DNA of 64,000 nucleotides from Microcebus murinus (GCF_040939455.1 NC_134122.1:31662001-31726000), one strand, 5' to 3'; numbered from the stretch's first letter, positions 34,240 to 43,959 are shown. The notes: generated from the sequence alone by a model not told the origin. Program-made: numbers and translations.

Positions 34240-35505
34240 TAAGTGTATGTCCACCCCTTCAAGGTGCTGAGGTGGTTTCTCTGGGCTCCACCAGCTTCCT
34301 ACTTCCTGGAGGGTCCCCAGGTGCCAGGCTGTGCCATGTCCCCAGGGCCAGGGTCACCTGGGAGGTTGGGCTACCGCGGACCGAGGCAGGGAGCAGGGAG
34401 CGCAGGCAGGGCAGGCCAGCCGGCCCCAAGCTCCCGGGTCTCAGGGCCCTGGTGGAGGGGGCAGGACGGGCCAGCTGTGAGCTCTCCCAGGGCTCTGAGG
34501 AGTCTCGACCCCACTACATTGAAGTGCGCCTGCATTCTCTGCTCATTTATTTATTTTCAGAGCAGGAAAGTGGATTTGAAATGCTCCTTCTGAATGTTTA
34601 CCCCTGGGGGGACGTCGGGCTGATGAATAATGCAGGGCAGCCGGGACTGGGGGCCTCCTGCCCCAGGAAGGCGCCAAGTGGCCACGCCGCAGCCGGGCCT
34701 GGACAGCTCCCTGCCCTGCCACTTGCTGCTCTGTGAGTGTGGGCAAGTGTCTCTGAGTCTCAGTGTCCCCAGCTCTGAGATGGGGTCATTGAGCCTCTGC
34801 TTGGGGCTGCTGTGGTTCTGTTTGCCACTTGCAGAGTGGCCCCGTGGGGTGCTGGGCCCATCCCCAAAGCTGCCTCACCCCTGCCTGGGCATCACGGCTC
34901 TTCCTCCCAGAGCTCAGAGCCCGGCAGCCTTCTCTAAACACACGCTGAAGATTAGCACAGACGGAAGGTAGCGCCAGGCTGCCAAGGGCCCAGGCCGGGT
35001 GGGGCCGTGGTGGCTGAAATGGGCTCTTCCTGTTCCTGTCCTCAGTGATCCTGGTAGGGCTGTCTTAAAGGGGCCATTTAAATGCCTGATCCTACTCTGG
35101 GCCTCTGCCCTCCCTTCTGGGCAGAAAGGGGGGCCCTCTGGATGCCAGAGATGTCCCTTGTCCCCCAGGGGCTGTGCCTGGGGCACTGTCCTGTCCCTCC
35201 CAAAGCCCTCTGCCAAGACCCCTCAGAGTGCCCCCAGCCTGCAGTCAAACCCAGCTGGGGGTGCCCTCTGTTGGTGGGGTGACAGATGGCATGCCCCCCA
35301 CCCCCAGCAGGCTGCTAAGTGCTGGGGCCGAAGCAGGGACATCTCAGGTTAGACACAGGCGAGTAGATCTTGTTCAGATGGACGAGCCAGCAGCCGAGCA
35401 GCAAGTTCTCTGGAGCTGGGGTGGAGGGCTGGGGGGCTTGGCTGGGAGCGGGGGAGGGGCCTCGGATCTCCGGGCAGCACCCCACCCCCTCCTGCAGCGC
35501 TGGGA
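34240..35505. other. Intergenic interval, no gene seen
   Basis: GC-rich single-copy-looking sequence with crossing open frames. The longest, at 34272-34736 on the + strand, has no recognisable domain. Nothing else is supported. Confidence 0.5.
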
Positions 35506-35507
35506 GG

Positions 35508-35650
35508 CAGTGACCTCACGCTACACTCTATCATAATATTTACCAACAGCACTGCAATTGAGCCAGGCAGCTCGGCAATTATAATCATGTTATCATTATT
35601 GCTGATAATTCTGATCATAAGCATAAATTAGGCACAGGAGCAAGGCGCAG
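35508..35650. promoter_or_regulatory. Candidate conserved noncoding element C
   Basis: An AT-rich, repeat-free island in GC-rich surroundings: CTATCATAATATTTACCAAC, CTCGGCAATTATAATCATG, TGCTGATAATTCTGATCATA. It is dense in TAAT and GATA cores. It lies about 6 kb upstream of the GTF2IRD1 promoter. Function is inferred. Confidence 0.5.
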
Positions 35651-35854
35651 CGGGTAGAGCAGGAGGCAGGGACACCTCTGGGAGGGGGGAGGTGAGACGG
35701 GCCTCCTTTCCTCCCAGCCCCTCCCGTCCCCTCCTGTCTCTGGCCATGGCCCCTCCTGAGGCCTGGCCCAGGGGACACTGGTGGCTCCAGGTGGGCTCTT
35801 CCTGCCAGGGTCCCGGGGCTGTCCTGACCACCTTACACAGAGCCCCACTCCGCC

Positions 35855-35998
35855 TCGCACAAACTATTAAGGTGCAATTATTACGGAGACGGTCGTTCCA
35901 AATTGATCTTTCAGTTACTCCACAGCTGCAACCATGGAGACGGCCCCAGCTCAATTACATGCCTCTCTCTGTTCTTTAAAGATTCCAGCGGAGGAGAA
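35855..35998. promoter_or_regulatory. Candidate conserved noncoding element D
   Basis: Contains AACTATTAAGGTGCAATTAT, TTCCAAATTGATCTTTCAGT, CACAGCTGCAACCATGGAGA and CAGCTCAATTACATGCC. It holds an E-box (CAGCTG), CAATTA cores and no repeat. It directly precedes the purine-rich tract. Confidence 0.5.
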
Positions 35999-36019
35999 TC
36001 GGAGGAGAGCGCGGCACAG

Positions 36020-36365
36020 GCAGCGGGGGCAGAGGCGCCGAGAGGCAGAGACGACAGAGACAGAGTGCAGGCCAATGGAGACCCCCAGAGACAGAGACAG
36101 AAATGGAGGGACTGACCAAGACAGAGAGAGAAACACAGAAGCTCAGAGATACCCTGAGAGAGACAGACGTAGAGACAGAGAGAGATGACAGATCCCAGAT
36201 AGCGGGGAGAGATAGAGGCTCAGAGATAGGGACAGAGGAAGGACAGCTGCCTGAGACAGACAAAGACGAGAGACCCAGGGAGAGAGAGCTGGGCAGCCAG
36301 CCTCAGACCCAGAGAGAAGCAAAGAGAGGAAGAGACAGAGACCTGGCAGAGACAAAGACTAGGAC
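36020..36365 (+). repeat. Purine-rich AGAGACA low-complexity tract
   Basis: About 340 bases in which the + strand is mostly A and G, with irregular GAGACAGAGA units. Open frames here on both strands are products of the simple composition. Confidence 0.85.
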
Positions 36366-36483
36366 AACCCTCCCCCCCCCATTTTTGCCGGTGACAGCTA
36401 CATAAAAGGACAAGCAAACAACAGATAGAGAGAAACAGAAAAATAGACACCAACAATTTGCTTTGGCCAATGAGGCCCGTTTG

Positions 36484-36605
36484 CATTCATTCATTCATGC
36501 AGCAAATGTTTACAGAGCCCTACTGTGTGCTACACTAGGTGCCAGGTACTGGGGACAACCCCCTTCTGCCCTCACAAGGGGCTTAGAATTTAATGGGTGG
36601 GTCAG
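36484..36605 (+). repeat. L2-type fragment
   Basis: CATTCATTCATTCATGCAGC, GAGCCCTACTGTGTGCTACA and GGTGCCAGGTACTGGGGACA match the familiar L2 3' region. Confidence 0.75.
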
Positions 36606-36609
36606 ATCC

Positions 36610-38230
36610 AATCATCGCCCAAGCCATGCATGATTTCCACTGGGTCTGGTGCACAGAGGAGCTGAGGGGCTCAGAGAGGCTTGGTGGGGCGGCCGGGCCA
36701 GAGCGGCCAGGAAGGCTGAGCTCTGGAGAGTGAGGGGCTGACCTGGCAGAGCACCCGGGCAGAGGGGCACGCCCACCTGCTAAGGGAAAGCAAAGATTTG
36801 GGTCCAAGGCCTGGGCCACACCCCTCCCTGAGGAGTGGGGGTGGCGGTGGTACAGAAGGCTGGTGGGCAGAAAGGGAGACCCCGGGTGAAGCTTTTTCCT
36901 GGGGGCAAGGGAGTGTAGCAGGGTCCTTCATTTCCAGAAAATCCTGGGGCAGGAGAGAAATATTTTAGCAGGTGGTGAAACTCCCGGCCCAATTGGCCTT
37001 TGGTGTGGGGCGGAGGGCAGTGTCCAGTGGGTTTACCATTCCCCACAGAGCTGGAGGGGCGTGGCCCTGGCAATCCCCCTCCCTCCACAGGCTAAGCAGG
37101 GTGCCCCCTCTGGCTCCCGCACGCACCCAGGGCCCCTTCCTCACCGCACACTCCCCAACTACTCCCAGGGGCAGGGACTGGGTCTAGGTGACGCCTGGCC
37201 CAGAAAGGGTGCTTCAGTGGAATCGCGTCTCAGGGCCAGTCTAGCCCAGCTGGATGCCAGGCCTGGCTGCTGGTCTGGGCATTGGCGGCTGTGACAGAGG
37301 AGCTGGCGCTGGGAGCCTGGTGGCATGGGGGACATGGCCCCAGCAGTCATGGCTGTGAGCTGGTGAGCGTCGCAGAGCCAGAGCTCGAATGGTCCTCTGA
37401 GAGCATGAGGTCCTCTGAGAGCATGAAGTCCCATACTTGAGCTGGCATTGAAAAAATTTGGGGACCGTGTTCTAAAATGGAGAGTCCTCAGCATTTCTCC
37501 TAACTCCCAGCGTCTGAGCCAACACGTCTCCTGGAAGAGTCTGGCCCTGTGCTTTTAGCAAGCACACAAAATGAGGATACTGAGGCCCAGGTCCCCTGAA
37601 GTCAGTGGCTGACCCAAGATGGAAGATGCTCCCACCTGCCCCCACAACCTGGCTGATCCACTGGCCACGCCTGGTCCCTGCTCTGTGCCAAGCCCTGGGC
37701 TGGCAGTGGGCTCACCACAGGCCATGGGCTGCATTAGGAAGCCCCTCTGCAGGAAAGAAAGCCGAGGCTCAGAGAAAAGAAATGTCCCCGAATGATGCAG
37801 CTGCGTTTCAGGCCCAGACCGATGCTCTTCTTGCTGTGCCAGCTTTGCAGGGAGGGGTGCCTGGCTGCTGGAGTCCCCTCTCCCCAGCACCCTTCTGCTG
37901 CCTGAGGAGCTGGCAGGGTGGGGCTGGGACTGAGACCCCCTCCACCCCAGGCAGTGCAAAGAGACAAACAGAGTGGACCGCCCCCCCCCAAGCGCCCTTG
38001 GTTTCTTGGTTTTTTCCCAGTGTCGGGGAAGTTGCTTTGAAGCCTTTCTCCTCCATGTTTCCTGTTCTGGACCTGAAGTTGTTCTAAGTGCTCACTCATT
38101 TATCACTGAACTTGCTTCACAGAGCAGCTGCCTGGGATTTGCTGGAAAACCAAGCCTGCCGGTTCCCCCTGGGCTGGGGGGCTGGCGGGGCGGGGTGCCG
38201 AGTGCCAGGATTCTGCAAGCGGGGGCCCCT
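36610..38230. other. Intergenic interval, no gene seen
   Basis: GC-rich sequence with no named repeat except possible MIR scraps (about 37570-37810). An exact 18-base tandem duplication lies at 37391-37426. No coding potential is supported. Confidence 0.5.
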
Positions 38231-38299
38231 CCTGTGGATGATGTGAGGGCAGTGACATTGTTCCCCAGCTTCTCCCAGCTCAGGCACCTCTGAGTCCCT

Positions 38300-38420
38300 T
38301 TATCCCTCCCAATGGGCATGATAGATACTGTCACCTCCCTCATTGGGGATTAACGGAGATGATACACGTAAGACGTTTAGCACCGATAAATGAGAAGCAT
38401 TCAATAAATGCTAGCTGTTG
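38300..38420 (+). repeat. MIR fragment
   Basis: CCTCCCTCATTGGGGATTAA followed by AAGCATTCAATAAATGCTAG, the 3' end of MIR. Confidence 0.75.
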
Positions 38421-38659
38421 TCACCATTGCATTTCCAAAGGCTGCTGTGCAGAGTAGGGGATGGGGGGGGTGGAAGGTGAGGGCTGGGGCTCTCCAGGGG
38501 CCCCTCACAGGAGCCAGAGCATAAAGGGACCCGAGAGTGACCCCAATCCTGCTTCTACCCAGTGCAGTGCCACACTTATCTCTTATGCGACTTGAACTTC
38601 TATGTGAGAATTTATTGGAAAGGGGTTTTGTGACTTAAACAGGGTCAGAAAATGATCCT

Positions 38660-38990
38660 CTTAGACCTGCATGGTCCACTATGTGGCATGTGAAGTCTGT
38701 CTCGTCCAAATTGAGATGTGCAGTTAAGTGTGCACGAGCCCCTAGTTTTCAAAGACTTAGCATAAGAACAAGAATGTAAAAAAGCTCAATTTTTAAATAT
38801 TTATTATTAATAACAATTCTTAAATACTATTTCATGTAGAAATGACAACATTTTTGGATATCCTGGGCTAAATAAAATGTCTTATTAAAATTAATTTCAC
38901 CCATTTCTTTTGACTTTTTTAATGCAGTTACTAGGAAATTTGAAGTTTACATGGCATGCATTTGTTTGTTTCTGTGGAACAGTGCTGAGC
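38660..38990. mobile_element. hAT-Charlie-like non-autonomous element
   Basis: Ends resemble CTGCATGGTCCACTATGTGG and TTCTGTGGAACAGTGCTGAG, with an AT-rich middle (CTGGGCTAAATAAAATGTCT; TTAAAATTAATTTCACCC) known from common mammalian MER elements. The family name is uncertain. Confidence 0.6.
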
Positions 38991-39802
38991 TAGACCGAGA
39001 ATGGGGCCGAACCCCGGGACCTGGGAGGGTGAGGCTTCAGAACTGCCCACGTCCTAACGTGGTCCTCCCTGCTTCCAAGTGTCCCCACCCCAGCTTGCCA
39101 GGGTACTTGAATCCCAGCACTAGAGTGTTATTTTGGGGATTCTGGAAGCCTTGGAGGACTCTAAGAGGTTGCTCTGCAGATCAGATACCCCAGTGAGGGA
39201 GGGGATTTCTGGTTTTTTAGCAACCCAGAGGAGCTCTGGGTACCAAGAGCTGGGAGGACAGGGCCCAGGCAGGTGATGAGCAGACTCCTGGGGAGACAGC
39301 CCAAGCTAAGGTTGGAGGTTTGGGTCACAGACACAGGGGCCCAGCAAGCCTGCCACCTTCCCCCTACCCCTTGCCTGGTCCCTGTACCACCGAGCACCCC
39401 GGCTGTTGGGCATAACACGTATCAATGACGTCTAGGCTACAGACTGCATTCGCCCTTTTGTGACGTTGTTTTATGGATCCTGCCTCGGAAACACATTCCC
39501 ATACCTCGATCTTACTTTCCCTCTGGCTTCCATGATGGGATAGGAGCTAGGTCCCTCTGAAGGGAAACGGGAGTCGTTGATTCCAGAAGACATTCAAGCC
39601 TCATTTTTAAAGGATGGATAGCAACTATCAGATAAAATAATCGTCCTGAAAATATAAGGAAAGCCATGGGGATGGCAGAAAGGAGCGGCAGGAAGTGGAC
39701 CGGATCCTGAGGTCCGATCTGCTTCCCCTGGCTCCTGGGTTGCTGTGGACCTACCCGCCTTCGGGCACTGCAACTGCAGCACCTGTAACATGAGGCTGCT
39801 GG

Positions 39803-39868
39803 GGCCAGGTGCGGTGGCTCACGCCTGTAACCCCAGCACTTACAAAGGCTGAGGCGGGAGGATCAGAG
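39803..39868 (+). repeat. Alu 5' scrap
   Basis: GGCCAGGTGCGGTGGCTCAC to AGGCTGAGGCGGGAGGATCA, about 65 bases, then unrelated sequence. Confidence 0.8.
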
Positions 39869-41225
39869 AGGCCAGTTGACTTAGCCTAGGACACACAGCA
39901 CATGTGGAGCCAGGCGTCATACCGAGATCACATGTGGCTCAGTGTGGCCTGGACACGCCAGTGTTGTACCACACTGCCCCCTGGTCTCCGCTGGGGTGAG
40001 GCTGGCTGTTTGGGTGTCAGGGAGGAAGGCCACACCCACCCCGAGCATGCCACAAGCTGTTCTGCATTCTGCCTGCAGAGGGCAGTACAAAGGCTCTTCC
40101 AGGCCCTGGGGTCCAGGACTTGGGGTGGGGGAAGCATTCTGCCCAGAAACCAGCAGCTCAGCCAGATCAGCTTCCCCCAGCTGGGCCCCCCAGGCCATGC
40201 CTTACCCTGATTCCTCCTGGGCTAGTGCAGATGTAATTGGAGACACCGTGAGTCAGTGGGCAGAAGGGCTTTAGAGACCATAAATGTGACATGCCCAGCA
40301 CCCAGTAGATGCTAAACAAGCGGGGGCCATCACCAGTGCTGTCCACCATAGGAGCCACGCTGTGGTGGACCAAGTGGCTGCAGGAAGGAAGAAGCGTAGA
40401 CTTGAGCAAGGGGAACTGTCTTGCCCAAGTTCACATGGGTGGTAAGAGGAAGAGCCAGGATTTGAAGCCACATGGTCAGGTGGCTTTCTGTCTTAGCCAT
40501 GCTGCCCAGCCAGGGCCAGCACGCGGCTCTGGGGATGAGGGTCTGAGGGGGCCACATAGCAAGGTGCCTCAAGGTGTCCCCAGGCCCTCTTAGGGCAAGG
40601 CGGCAGCACAGAACGGAGGGCCTCATTCCCCACCCCTGCTGCCCTGCCCAGCACCCACTGTGGGCAGCAGGGCCCCTCTGGGCTCTCCCTTGGGGTAGGC
40701 GCTGTGGACACGGCCTGGCTCGTCATCTGGGGAGCCCTGGTCACCCAAGGTTAACCCTCACCCAGCACCTGGTGTGTGGCCAGCAGGGCCCGAGGGAGGC
40801 CACGGAGAGACCTTGTGGGCTTTGCTAGGACCCAGTAGACTCTCAGTCTACCTTTGGCTCTCCTTGTAAACCAGGAGCTCCCTGGGGTTGGGGCCTGCCT
40901 CGGGTGTGTCCCTCTGGGCAGCCCAGCCTAGCGCAGGGCTCAGGGCACCAAGTGGCGAATGACTGTGTTCCTTGTGCTGAATTAGGATTTATGGCTTTGG
41001 GGAGGATGGGAAGTGTGCTCCCTGATTCAGTAGGGCGGCCCGCGGTATGGTGTGTGTGTGGGGAGGGGGGCAGGAGTAAAAGCCTGGGTCGAGGGACCAG
41101 GAGGGCGAGCTGGGCACGCAAGATGGGCCCCGGAGTCCAGCTGGATCCGCTGCGACCTTGGGCTTGTCACTGCCTTCCCGCACATCCCCGGGGACAAAGG
41201 CTGAAAGAGGCACCTGGGCCAAGCC
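39869..41225. other. Upstream flank of the GTF2IRD1 promoter, no gene
   Basis: A minus-strand MIR (TTGCCCAAGTTCACATGGGT) lies at about 40405-40505 and perhaps another MIR end at 40285-40320. GC content rises toward 41.2 kb. No coding exon is supported. Confidence 0.55.
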
Positions 41226-41372
41226 CTGGACGAACCTGAGCCAGACTGGAGGGCCGCCGCTCCCTCCCCTGGGAATGCCCCCGCACCCCCTCCCCGCGCC
41301 CGCTGGGTGACCTTGACCCCGCGCCCCCGGCCCCGCGCCCCGCTCTCCCGCAGCCGCCGCGCCAGGACTCTC

Positions 41373-41378
41373 TAATCC
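41373..41378 (-). promoter_or_regulatory. GTF2IRD1: GGATTA core 1 (inverted)
   Basis: TAATCC in CTCTCTAATCCGGCG. It lies 115 bases before core 2, outside the tight three-site block. It is either an additional site or chance. Confidence 0.55.
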
Positions 41379-41487
41379 GGCGCCGGGGAGGCCGAGGGCG
41401 CCGCCGCCCCTGTCGCGGGCCGGGGGCCGGGGGCGCGGCGCGCTCCCCCCGCGGTGCCCAGGCCGGGGCGCGGGGCGCGGGGCGGGC

Positions 41488-41493
41488 TAATCC
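41488..41493 (-). promoter_or_regulatory. GTF2IRD1: GGATTA core 2 (inverted)
   Basis: TAATCC in GGGCTAATCCCGTATG, faces the two direct sites downstream and lies 17 bases from the CCAAT box. Confidence 0.75.
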
Positions 41494-41509
41494 CGTATGT
41501 AAATGGCAG

Positions 41510-41514
41510 CCAAT
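41510..41514 (+). promoter_or_regulatory. GTF2IRD1: CCAAT box
   Basis: CAGCCAATGGAGG is a good NF-Y-type CCAAT context, about 90 bases before the estimated transcription start. No TATA box is apparent. Confidence 0.7.
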
Positions 41515-41538
41515 GGAGGGTGGTGTTGCGCGGGGCTG

Positions 41539-41544
41539 GGATTA
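41539..41544 (+). promoter_or_regulatory. GTF2IRD1: GGATTA core 3 (direct)
   Basis: GGCTGGGATTAGGGCC, 51 bases from core 2 and 37 bases before core 4, start to start. Confidence 0.75.
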
Positions 41545-41575
41545 GGGCCGGGGCGAATGGCTGGCAATCTTACTG

Positions 41576-41581
41576 GGATTA
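41576..41581 (+). promoter_or_regulatory. GTF2IRD1: GGATTA core 4 (direct)
   Basis: TTACTGGGATTACAGAAC, directly followed by AACAAAG. It shares the decamer ACTGGGATTA with core 6 exactly 450 bases downstream. Confidence 0.75.
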
Positions 41582-41599
41582 CAGAACAAAGAGCCTCCC

Positions 41600-41877
41600 T
41601 GCGCTCCCGCTCTCGGCTCCGCTCCCCGCGCCGCCCCGCCCTCCGCCGCAGCCCGCGCCGGGGGTGGGGGCCGCCGCGCGCCAGCCCCCCGGCCGGCCGA
41701 CCCCCCCGCCCCCTCCCCGCCGCTCCCTCCCCGCCCCGCCGCGCCGCCGTCCTCGCCGCCTGCCTCTCCTTCCCCCATTCTCCCGGATTAATTAAGGAGG
41801 CAGCGGCAGGAGGCTGAGTCCTGGCCGCGGGCCGGGGCCGGGGCGCCGCTGGCAGGAGCGCTTGGGGATCCTCCAAG
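41600..41877 (+). other. GTF2IRD1: GTF2IRD1 exon 1 (untranslated)
   Basis: The first exon ends at CTCCAAG|GTAGGAG (donor GT at 41878-41879). It contains no ATG, so translation must start in a later exon, as in human GTF2IRD1. GTF2IRD1 is a nuclear TFII-I family transcription factor with repeated I-domains, affected in Williams-Beuren syndrome. The 5' end is an estimate from the promoter layout and may be off by 100 bases. Gene identity rests on synteny (next gene after CLIP2, same strand) and the GGATTA cluster; no GTF2IRD1 protein sequence is in the window. Confidence 0.78.
41785..41790 (+). promoter_or_regulatory. GTF2IRD1: GGATTA core 5, joined to TTAATTAA
   Basis: TCCCGGATTAATTAAGGAGG inside exon 1. 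The GGATTA overlaps a TTAATTAA palindrome (41788-41795), so it could also be a homeodomain site. Confidence 0.55.
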
Positions 41878-42025
41878 GTAGGAGAAACTTTTGCGGGGGG
41901 CGGGCGCCGAGGCCCTGCTCCCCTTCTGCCCCCCACCCCCCCGCTCCGGGGGCCCCCGCCCCTCCCCCTCAAGGTGTTACCGGATCCGAGTCCGGCTTTT
42001 GGGTGCACGGGGAGGCACGTGACTG

Positions 42026-42031
42026 GGATTA
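42026..42031 (+). promoter_or_regulatory. GTF2IRD1: GGATTA core 6, beside CACGTG
   Basis: CACGTGACTGGGATTATAAT, just inside intron 1. The E-box CACGTG (42016-42021) sits next to the decamer ACTGGGATTA (42022-42031). Confidence 0.6.
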
Positions 42032-42310
42032 TAATTCGGGCCGGGGGAGGGGAGGGACGGCCGCCCCCACCTGCCGGGAGGGGGTGGGAGCCGGGAGCTG
42101 TCACCCCCGGCCCTTCCCGAGGTGGGGGGCGTCCCGGGCCGGCGCCCGCAGGCTGCTGCAGTTGGCGAATGAGGTCAGTCGTGCTGCCCGCGGCGGCGGG
42201 CGCCAGTGTGGGAGCAGAGGGGGCTGGGAAGGCCGCGGCCCCCGCCCCCCCTCACCTCCGCCCTCCCGGGCCGGGGCGGCCCCTTGCCCGCGCCCCGCAC
42301 TCACCGGCTG

Positions 42311-43055
42311 AGTCCTACCCCGAGAGCACTGCCCCAGCACAGTGGTTCCTGCTGGGGTCCCCAGGGAGGGGGCTGGCCTGAGTGGTGGCAGCTGAACCCT
42401 GGGGTAGGGGGTGGGGGACAAAGGGCTCAGAGCAGCAAGTTGGGGTTGCCCGATCTGTGGGTGGTCTCTGAGTTCCTGCCGATGGGCAGAGAGGAGAGGA
42501 GGGCCCACCCCCCATCCTAAGTCCCTGGGAATGATGGCCTTGAGCCCCGGCCTGCAGCCAGGGAGAGGGGACCATAGCCTGGCCTGGGCCCAGGGCAGGG
42601 GGGCCTGTGCAGCTGAGAGTTCTGCCCTTCTGACAGTGCTGGGGAGGGCTGGAGCTCTGGCATCTGGCCTGGTGACCCTCCCTCCCTGGACCAGACTTGT
42701 GGTGGGAGGCCCTTGGGTCCCCATCACAGCTGAAGTGAGGGTGCTTGGCTTGTAGGAGTCTCCCTGCAGGGCATGTCGGGGAGCGCTGACTCCTGGACAG
42801 AGTGGGGACAGTGATGTGGGGCTGCCCCAGGATGGGCCTGGTGGCGTGGGGGTAGGGCAGTCCCTGACAGCCTTTAGAGGAGTGGGCATTTGTAGGGGCT
42901 TCTCTTACTGCTGGGAGTACGGAGGAGGGGTGGCCAGAGCCTACCCTGGTCCCCTGTGGCCATCATCTGCCTCTGTGTGTTTGGTGGCCCCATGGCCCGG
43001 GCTGTTCACTCCTTGGCACTGCCCTGGGGCCTTGCCTGGGGCCTTGGGACTTGGG
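42311..43055 (+). other. Proximal intron 1, no feature seen
   Basis: GC-rich but CpG-poorer than the island. No interspersed repeat recognised. Open frames across it have no support. Confidence 0.5.
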
Positions 43056-43059
43056 AGGT

Positions 43060-43155
43060 GCCTTGGAGCAGCCCATTTATTTCAGCCGCGTCATTCCGAA
43101 GGGAAAGGGCACCGGCATCGATTATTTATTCGGAGCCGGAGGAGGTGGGAGGCTG
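43060..43155. promoter_or_regulatory. GTF2IRD1: Candidate intronic enhancer E
   Basis: CCATTTATTTCAGCCGCGTC, GGCACCGGCATCGATTATTT and ATTCGGAGCCGGAGGAGG. It is short and repeat-free, keeps CpGs in an otherwise CpG-depleted intron, and contains an ATCGAT core. It lies 1.2 kb after exon 1. Confidence 0.5.
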
Positions 43156-43955
43156 GTGGCTGCTGGCAGGGAGGGACTGGGCACGAGGATGGAGGGGGCA
43201 GGTGGCCATCACAAACCACCTATTGGGGCCCGGGAGGCTGTGAGGTAGACTCTGACCTCTTCTGAACCGGCACCTGTGGACGAAGGGTCAGGCCTGGCCC
43301 CTGAGTGACAGGATGTCGTAACCCCCCACTCGCTAGTGCTAGTGCGTTGTGGCAGGCTCAAGTCCACACCCCGTTCTGTAGCCTGCTCTGAGGATGACCT
43401 AGAAATTGGCAGTTCTGACTCAGAGGGTCCCAGAGGACCCCGGCGGAGGAGACGAAGAGGGGTCAGCGCTCCGCAGACACTCATCGCCCGCACACTTGAA
43501 ATGTGGGGGAACTTAGGGCCGAGGGGTGCAAAACTGGGTCTCGGAGGCAGCGTCAAAGGGCGTGCTTAACCTACTTAAGAGAACTCTCAGAGAAGGGTCA
43601 TTTATTTGCAATGTGCTAATCACAAGCAATTTTTATCTGTTCATTTAAGGCAGCCTCCCAGGAGCCCGGCCAGCCTTCTGACAAGGTGGTAGTCGGCAGA
43701 GCTCGGTGCTTGGAAACTGAAAGGCAGACGTAACGAGGGGGTCTTGGAGGTGGCTGTTGTTGCAGCTTCCCTGACTCCAGAGACCAGGGTGTCCACGGTT
43801 TGGTAATGACTCGGTTAGGAGACCCTGGCTTAGGAACTCAGGTTGATGGCCTGGGACACTCATGTCCTAAGCGTGACCTTGGAACCGCAGACTGCAGCTC
43901 CCAGAACATTCTCATTCCGGGTCTAGTCTCTCCCCTCTGCCCACCCACTGCTTCC
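43156..43955 (+). other. Intron 1 interval, no gene seen
   Basis: A possible old repeat scrap lies near 43520-43640 (CTGAGGATGACCTAGAAATT upstream). Nothing else recognisable. Confidence 0.4.
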
Positions 43956-43959
43956 TTGG

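Larger units (their letters stand above)
41370..41600 (+). promoter_or_regulatory. GTF2IRD1: GTF2IRD1 core promoter / autoregulatory GGATTA region
   Basis: Four GGATTA cores lie here: two inverted (41373-41378, 41488-41493) and two direct (41539-41544, 41576-41581). A CCAAT box (41510-41514), a GTATGTAAATGG octamer-like stretch and an AGAACAAAG SOX-like stretch lie between or beside them. Established knowledge: GTF2IRD1 binds GGATTA through its I-repeats and represses its own promoter through a conserved upstream region with several such sites. The last three cores span only 94 bases and are the likely counterpart. That this is the same element is inferred from position and motif content. Confidence 0.85.
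41230..42310. other. GTF2IRD1: CpG island at the GTF2IRD1 promoter
   Basis: About 1.1 kb of very high GC with dense CpG (for example CGCGGGCCGGGGGCCGGGGG and CGCCGTCCTCGCCGCC). It is the only such island in the window. It spans the GGATTA cluster, the untranslated first exon and the start of intron 1. Open frames through it on both strands are artefacts of low stop-codon density. Confidence 0.92.

Noticed and set aside
36020..36365. CRISPR-like or satellite array
   Set aside because: The units are irregular and without spacers; it is a low-complexity purine tract in a primate genome.
41454..41795. A coding first exon in the CpG island (113-codon frame)
   Set aside because: It begins upstream of the promoter cores, is Pro/Arg-rich, and crosses the promoter; the exon before the 41878 donor contains no ATG.
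42101..42889. Minus-strand open frame of 262 codons at the CpG island
   Set aside because: It is antisense to the GTF2IRD1 first intron in GC-rich DNA; Pro/Arg/Ala-rich with no family resemblance.
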